A stretch of DNA of 10,108 bases, taken from contig JAESTN010000420.1 of assembly GCA_016763595.1 (NCBI GenBank), positions 1 through 10,108 on the forward strand. The letters are read 5' to 3'. The position numbers and the translations under genes were made by a program. This DNA is from Flavobacteriaceae bacterium. Its GTDB lineage: Bacteria > Bacteroidota > Bacteroidia > Flavobacteriales > Flavobacteriaceae. Shown piece by piece: positions 6,564 through 10,108 of the stretch. The notes under the pieces are model-generated. The model had not been told where the DNA came from. It searched no databases and saw only the letters and a list, made by a program, of their open reading frames with translations. Position 1 is the stretch's first letter, and each line of letters opens with the position of its first letter.

Positions 6564-8171
6564 CTAAGCTAACATTGTAACTGGATTTTCTAAAAATGTT
6601 TTTAATGTTTGTAAGAATTGAGCACCTACAGCGCCATCTACAGTTCTGTGGTCACAGGCTAAGGTAAGTTTCATGGTGTTTCCAACAACAATTTGACTGT
6701 TCTTAACTACAGGTTTTTCAACAATTGTACCAACTGATAAAATAGCTGAGTTTGGTTGATTGATAATAGAAGTAAAACTTTCTATACCAAACATTCCCAA
6801 GTTAGAAACCGTAAATGTGCTTCCTTGCATTTCTGCAGGAGAAATTTTCTTGTTTCTTGCTTTACCAGCTAAGTCTTTTACCGTGAATCCTATTTGAGTT
6901 AAGCTCAAAGCATCTGTATGCTTTACAACAGGGACAACTAAGCCTTCGTCTACGGCTACAGCAACACCAATGTTAATATGACTGTGAAACAACGTTGTGT
7001 TATCTGTCCAGCTTGTATTTACCTGTGGATGCTTATTTAGAGCCATTGCACATGCCTTCACAACCATATCATTAAATGATACTTTGGTGTCTGGAATTGC
7101 ATTGATCATTTTGCGAGAAGCCATGGCGTTCTCCATATCAACTTCTATGTTTAAATAGAAGTGAGGTGCAGAGAATTTAGAATTTCCTAATGCTTTAGCA
7201 ATTGCTTTACGCATTTGAGAATTTTTAACTTCTGAGGTGTTTTCTTCACCTGCAATTGCAAAATTTGTTACTGCAGCTTGAACAGGAGCAGCAACTTGAG
7301 GCGTATAGTTTTCAACATCTTTTTTGATGATTCTACCATTATCTCCAGAGCCTTTTATGTCGGATAATTTAATTCCTTTGTCACTTGCAATTTTCTTTGC
7401 CAATGGAGAAGCGAAAATTCTTCCTCCACTATTTGTTGTAGCAGTAGTTGTTTCTGTTGCTTTTTTAGGAGCTACTTCTGCTGTTTTTATTTCTTCTTTA
7501 GGAGCTTCTGTTTTATCTTCTGAAGGTGTAGATAAGGTTCCTGCTTTTTGAGCAGCAACTAAAGCAGTAACATCTGTTCCTGCATTTCCAATGATTGCTA
7601 AAAGCGAATCAACAGGGGCGCTTTCGCCTTCTTGAACACCAATATGTAATAAAGTTCCTTCGTTAAAAGACTCGAACTCCATAGTTGCTTTATCAGTTTC
7701 AATTTCAGCTAATATATCTCCTTCTTCAATCTTATCTCCAACATTTTTTAACCAGGCAGCAACAGTCCCATCGGTCATCGTATCACTTAAACGAGGCATT
7801 GTTATAATTAATGCTCCATCAGGAATTGCTACAGCTTCCGTTTTGATTGTTTCTTCTGTAGGAGTTTCTGTTTCAGTAGTAGTACTCTCTTCTACAGCAG
7901 TTGAACCATTTAATAAACCAGAAATGTCTTCATCTTTATCTCCAATAATAGCTAAAAGTGTATCAACAGGAGCACTTTCTCCTTCTTGAACACCAATATG
8001 TAATAAGGTTCCTTCGTTAAAAGATTCGAATTCCATGGTCGCTTTGTCTGTTTCAATTTCGGCTAAAATATCACCTTCTTCAATTGAATCACCAATGTTT
8101 ATTAACCATTTTGCTACAACGCCTTCTTCCATTGTGTCGCTTAATCGCGGCATGTTTACTACTATTGCCAT
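6564..8171 (-). CDS. aceF: Pyruvate dehydrogenase E2, dihydrolipoamide acetyltransferase with two lipoyl domains
   Basis: 535-residue core subunit of the pyruvate dehydrogenase complex, transferring acetyl groups from lipoate to CoA. Domain order: lipoyl 1 (about 1-78, lipoylated Lys43 in ETDKATME), acidic Thr/Glu linker, lipoyl 2 (about 121-196, Lys161 in the same motif), Ala/Glu/Lys/Thr linker, subunit-binding domain (about 251-289, starting RIFASPLAKKIA) and catalytic domain (about 307-535). The active site is the canonical DHRTVDG (507-513). The start ATG lies 3 nt after the E1-alpha stop codon, showing an operon with translational proximity. PDH identity rests on the E1-alpha partner and the two lipoyl domains. 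The symbol aceF is used by homology; pdhC is an equivalent name. The lipoyl domains are almost identical over 47 residues. Confidence 0.96.
   Translation of the reverse strand: MAIVVNMPRLSDTMEEGVVAKWLINIGDSIEEGDILAEIETDKATMEFESFNEGTLLHIGVQEGESAPVDTLLAIIGDKDEDISGLLNGSTAVEESTTTETETPTEETIKTEAVAIPDGALIITMPRLSDTMTDGTVAAWLKNVGDKIEEGDILAEIETDKATMEFESFNEGTLLHIGVQEGESAPVDSLLAIIGNAGTDVTALVAAQKAGTLSTPSEDKTEAPKEEIKTAEVAPKKATETTTATTNSGGRIFASPLAKKIASDKGIKLSDIKGSGDNGRIIKKDVENYTPQVAAPVQAAVTNFAIAGEENTSEVKNSQMRKAIAKALGNSKFSAPHFYLNIEVDMENAMASRKMINAIPDTKVSFNDMVVKACAMALNKHPQVNTSWTDNTTLFHSHINIGVAVAVDEGLVVPVVKHTDALSLTQIGFTVKDLAGKARNKKISPAEMQGSTFTVSNLGMFGIESFTSIINQPNSAILSVGTIVEKPVVKNSQIVVGNTMKLTLACDHRTVDGAVGAQFLQTLKTFLENPVTMLA
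7587..7727 (-). repeat. Lipoyl-domain coding repeat, copy 2 (partner 7941-8081)
   Basis: Encodes E2 residues 149-195. It aligns without gaps to 7941-8081 (residues 31-77): 46 of 47 residues are identical and 17 of 141 bases differ by my manual alignment, including an identical run of 26 nt. An internal domain duplication. Confidence 0.9.
7941..8081 (-). repeat. Lipoyl-domain coding repeat, copy 1 (partner 7587-7727)
   Basis: Encodes E2 residues 31-77, from EEGDILAEIETDKATME to the LLAIIG strand. The only amino-acid difference from copy 2 is Thr71 versus Ser189. Nearly all base differences are therefore silent. Confidence 0.9.
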
Positions 8172-8174
8172 AAT

Positions 8175-9164
8175 CTATCTGATAAAAGGATAATCTTCTT
8201 GTTCGTATACGATATCGTGTAATTGACTTATTTCTGGATATGGAGATTCGTCAGCGAATTTCTCACATTCATTTACCAAGTCTTTAACATCTTGATTGAT
8301 TGTTTCAATCTCAGTTTCGGTAAGGTAATTTTTCTCTTTTATGATGTCTAAAACTTGCGTAATAGGATCTATTTTTTTGTACTCTGCAACTTCATCTTTC
8401 GTTCTGTAGTGTTGTGCATCAGACATAGAATGTCCTCTGTAACGGTATGTTTTCATTTCTAAGAAAGTTGGTCCGTCACCACGGCGAGCTCTTTGAATAG
8501 CTTCATCTACTGCTTCAGCAACCTTAATAGGGTTCATTCCATCAACAGGTCCACATGGCATTTCGTACCCCAAACCTAATTTCCAAATATCTGTATGATT
8601 CGCCGTTCTTTCAACAGAAGTTCCCATTGCATATCCATTGTTTTCAACAATAAATACCACAGGAAGTTTCCAAAGCATTGCCATATTAAATGTTTCGTGT
8701 AAAGAACCTTGTCTTGCAGCTCCATCTCCAAAATAAGTTAATGTAACTCCGTCATTTCCAGCGTACTTATCACCAAAAGCAATACCAGCTCCTAATGGAA
8801 TTTGACCACCAACAATTCCGTGACCACCATAAAATCCTTTTTCTTTAGAGAAAATATGCATAGATCCACCCATACCTTTAGAAGTACCAGTAACTTTCCC
8901 ATACAGTTCGGCCATAACAGCTCTAGGATCAACACCCATTCCTATTGGTTGAACGTGATTACGATAGGCAGTAATCATTTTGTCTTTACCAAGTTCCATT
9001 GCGTGTAAAGAACCTGCTAATACAGCTTCTTGTCCGTTATATAAGTGTAAAAAACCTCTTACTTTTTGTTGAATATAAACGGCTGCTAATTTGTCCTCAA
9101 ATTTTCTCCAGAATAGCATGTCTTTATACCAATTGATATAAGTTTCTTTGGTGATTTTCTTCAT
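8175..9164 (-). CDS. pdhA: Pyruvate dehydrogenase E1 component, alpha subunit
   Basis: 329 residues, the usual length for the alpha chain of a heterotetrameric E1. It binds thiamine diphosphate and, together with E1-beta, decarboxylates pyruvate and reductively acetylates lipoyl-E2. Seen: YRNHVQPIGMGVDPRAVMAELYGK (about 67-90, split here as YRNHVQP and MAELYGK), GKVTGTSKGMGGSMH (89-103), GGHGIVGGQIPLGAG (113-127), and the ThDP motif starting GDGAARQGSLHE (146) and ending VENN (173-176). The conserved loop RYRGHSMSDAQHYR (241-254) matches the E1-alpha active-site loop. E1-beta is not in this window; in Flavobacteriaceae it is, as far as I know, encoded elsewhere. The first gene of the pdhA-E2 operon, it is preceded by a -7 box and an inverted repeat. 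The ATG is followed directly by the normal MKKITKETYINWY start. Confidence 0.96.
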   Translation of the reverse strand: MKKITKETYINWYKDMLFWRKFEDKLAAVYIQQKVRGFLHLYNGQEAVLAGSLHAMELGKDKMITAYRNHVQPIGMGVDPRAVMAELYGKVTGTSKGMGGSMHIFSKEKGFYGGHGIVGGQIPLGAGIAFGDKYAGNDGVTLTYFGDGAARQGSLHETFNMAMLWKLPVVFIVENNGYAMGTSVERTANHTDIWKLGLGYEMPCGPVDGMNPIKVAEAVDEAIQRARRGDGPTFLEMKTYRYRGHSMSDAQHYRTKDEVAEYKKIDPITQVLDIIKEKNYLTETEIETINQDVKDLVNECEKFADESPYPEISQLHDIVYEQEDYPFIR

Positions 9165-9182
9165 TATTATTAGTTGTTAAAA

Positions 9183-9197
9183 TTACGTATTACGTAA
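9183..9197. promoter_or_regulatory. Inverted repeat TTACGTA-T-TACGTAA in the pdhA leader; candidate operator
   Basis: Perfect 7-bp arms around one T, 19 bp upstream of the pdhA ATG and downstream of its candidate -7 box. That position suits a repressor site for the PDH operon. It does not resemble the E. coli PdhR or the Rex consensus, and I cannot name a binding protein. The one-base spacer makes an RNA hairpin less attractive than a dimeric DNA-binding site. Confidence 0.4.
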
Positions 9198-9219
9198 AGT
9201 GTAAAATTAATGCTAACTG

Positions 9220-9227
9220 CAAAAATA
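9220..9227 (-). promoter_or_regulatory. Candidate -7 box (TATTTTTG) of the pdhA-E2 operon
   Basis: The - strand matches TAnnTTTG, with a predicted start of transcription near 9215 and a leader of about 50 nt before the ATG at 9164. No clear TTG lies about 19 bp further upstream. It is the best promoter candidate in this 132-bp gap, and I see no strong terminator for the upstream 9297-9950 gene, so read-through into pdhA is possible. Confidence 0.45.
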
Positions 9228-9296
9228 GTTGTTTTTTATATGTAATAAAAGGGTTTTTAATAAAAAGTAACAGAACTTATAAATAATAAGGATAGG

Positions 9297-9950
9297 CTAT
9301 TTTTCCTTAATAATCATAGCGTAAACTTTTGCGCCTTTGGCAAGATACCAGAGGTCAGAAATAAAAGTTTGCTTAAGGTCGTCATATATTACAAAGTGTC
9401 CAGTATTTGGTCTAAACTCTCCTTCGTCCATAGCTGTTATCTCAATTTTATTGAACCCTTCTGTAAGGGGTATTTTAAAAATTTTGATTTTAGCGGTTAA
9501 AATATAATTGTCGACAATTAGTACTCCGTTTTTATGAATAGAAATTACATCTCCGTCAATAAAACCAAAATCAGAACTAAGGATATTAATATTGGGAGAT
9601 TTTGTTCTAAAGACTCCAAGGTCTCTATCAACCATAGGGATTCTAAAATTATGCCTTTCAAGATTTTTCTTTAGTCGCTGGTTTTTTAGCATTTCTGGAG
9701 TAATAACCCCTTTGTTTATCAAAGCCTTTTCTTCTGCAATTTTTTTGTACTTAGATTGTGTGTTTTTATAGGCATTTTTAAAGCCATTTGTAGCATTTAT
9801 TTGTAACGAATTTAATGGTTTAATTGGACTGGTTTTGGCATTGATTTTTACTGTTTTCTTTTTTCCTATTTTATCTTCTTGCGCGTTAAGAGATACTATT
9901 GAAATAAAAAGAAAACCAACTATTGAAAAAATTTTTTGTCTAAAACTCAT
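9297..9950 (-). CDS. Secreted protein of unknown function
   Basis: 217 residues with a signal peptide (1-23, SLNA before Gln) and no lipobox Cys, so probably periplasmic or exported. Residues 25-105 are Lys-rich and probably helical (a run of IAEEKALINKGVITPEMLKN). Residues 118-217 look like a beta-sandwich: INILSSDFGFIDGDVISIH, an NGVLIVDNYIL hairpin, LTEGFNKIEITAMDEGEFRP, then NTGHFVIYDD and a closing AKGAKVYAMIIKEK. I recall similar C-terminal domains in flavobacterial 'secreted protein' genes but know no function. It lies upstream of pdhA in the same direction with 132 bp between, and has its own candidate -7 box, so shared function with PDH is not implied. Its start is supported by the signal peptide; no earlier in-frame ATG gives a better one. 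Confidence 0.8.
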   Translation of the reverse strand: MSFRQKIFSIVGFLFISIVSLNAQEDKIGKKKTVKINAKTSPIKPLNSLQINATNGFKNAYKNTQSKYKKIAEEKALINKGVITPEMLKNQRLKKNLERHNFRIPMVDRDLGVFRTKSPNINILSSDFGFIDGDVISIHKNGVLIVDNYILTAKIKIFKIPLTEGFNKIEITAMDEGEFRPNTGHFVIYDDLKQTFISDLWYLAKGAKVYAMIIKEK

Positions 9951-9976
9951 GTTGAAAGAATATAATTTCTTGTCTG

Positions 9977-9984
9977 CAAATATA
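9977..9984 (-). promoter_or_regulatory. Candidate -7 box (TATATTTG) of the secreted-protein gene
   Basis: An exact TAnnTTTG match on the - strand, 26 bp before the ATG at 9950, in the 77-bp gap after the dipeptidase gene. The predicted leader is about 20 nt. No clear -33 TTG is seen at normal spacing. Confidence 0.45.
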
Positions 9985-10027
9985 ATACCGCAATTTTAAA
10001 CGCTAGTTTAGATTTTGTTAAACTTAA

Positions 10028-10108
10028 TTATTTGATTGGGAAATTAAAATACGTCTTAGGAAAAGGCTCGTTTTTTAATGTAAAATGCCACCATTCATTT
10101 TCATAAGG
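10028..10108 (-). CDS. D-alanyl-D-alanine dipeptidase (VanX-like, peptidase M15D), C-terminal 26 codons only
   Basis: Too short for most ORF finders, but the frame read leftward from the window edge gives PYENEWWHFTL followed by KNEPFPKTYFNFPIK and a TAA at 10028-10030. EWWHF is the end motif of M15D dipeptidases: the Glu is the catalytic base and the His a zinc ligand in VanX. The following EPFPxTYFxFP is the normal C-terminus of the family. The enzyme cleaves D-Ala-D-Ala, in non-resistant bacteria usually for cell-wall dipeptide turnover, probably in the periplasm. The start and signal peptide lie outside the window. No hairpin terminator is seen in the gap after it. Confidence 0.85.
   Translation of the reverse strand, partial: PYENEWWHFTLKNEPFPKTYFNFPIK

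Noticed and set aside
7324..7551. 75-aa open frame on the + strand
   Set aside because: It is the antisense of the PDH E2 linker and subunit-binding region; its hydrophobic composition follows from the Lys/Glu/Ala-rich codons opposite.
8802..9008. 68-aa open frame on the + strand
   Set aside because: Antisense to well-conserved E1-alpha sequence with no independent support.
9250..9270. TTTTTA/TAAAAA hairpin as terminator of the secreted-protein gene
   Set aside because: The stem is purely A-T with almost no loop, so it is too weak to count as a Rho-independent terminator.

Overview
The window looks like chromosome from a low-GC member of the Bacteroidota, most likely Flavobacteriaceae. The evidence is A-rich sequence with no Shine-Dalgarno motif before most start codons, several matches to the Bacteroidota -7 promoter box TAnnTTTG, and gene families typical of the group: a membrane-anchored AraC regulator, a DUF5916 outer-membrane protein, a DUF6263-like secreted protein, and a pyruvate dehydrogenase E1-alpha/E2 pair without E1-beta. 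Genus cannot be fixed from this sequence.

Left part (1-5770, all + strand). The window opens inside a 2-oxoacid dehydrogenase E2 gene, probably of the branched-chain 2-oxoacid complex, which ends at 1161 and is closed by a strong terminator. Next comes a seven-helix membrane AraC-family regulator (1249-2289). It is followed by a tight pair: a small secreted NTF2-like protein (2390-2821) and, 4 bp later, a 719-aa CBM9-like/DUF5916 protein predicted to be an outer-membrane barrel (2826-4985). The intergenic region before this pair holds a perfect 10-bp direct repeat with a 21-bp period just upstream of a candidate promoter, which suits control by the neighbouring AraC protein. A Met-rich secreted protein with its own candidate promoter (5036-5770) ends at a bidirectional terminator.

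Right part (5788-10108, all genes on the - strand). Reading right to left: the last 26 codons of a VanX-like D-Ala-D-Ala dipeptidase (10028-10108), a secreted protein of unknown function (9297-9950), the pyruvate dehydrogenase operon of E1-alpha (8175-9164) and a double-lipoyl E2 (6564-8171, 3-nt gap), a terminator, and a GNAT acetyltransferase (5818-6494) broken by an apparent one-base deletion. The pdhA leader carries a perfect TTACGTA-T-TACGTAA inverted repeat.

Two E2 subunits of different 2-oxoacid dehydrogenase complexes lie about 5 kb apart on opposite strands. The PDH E2 has a standard DHRxxDG active-site motif; the other has Asn in place of the Asp. No mobile element, CRISPR array, rRNA or tRNA was seen, and no gene-free stretch exceeds about 130 bp. 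The least explained part is the regulator/NTF2/DUF5916 cluster; the clearest anomaly is the frameshifted GNAT gene.
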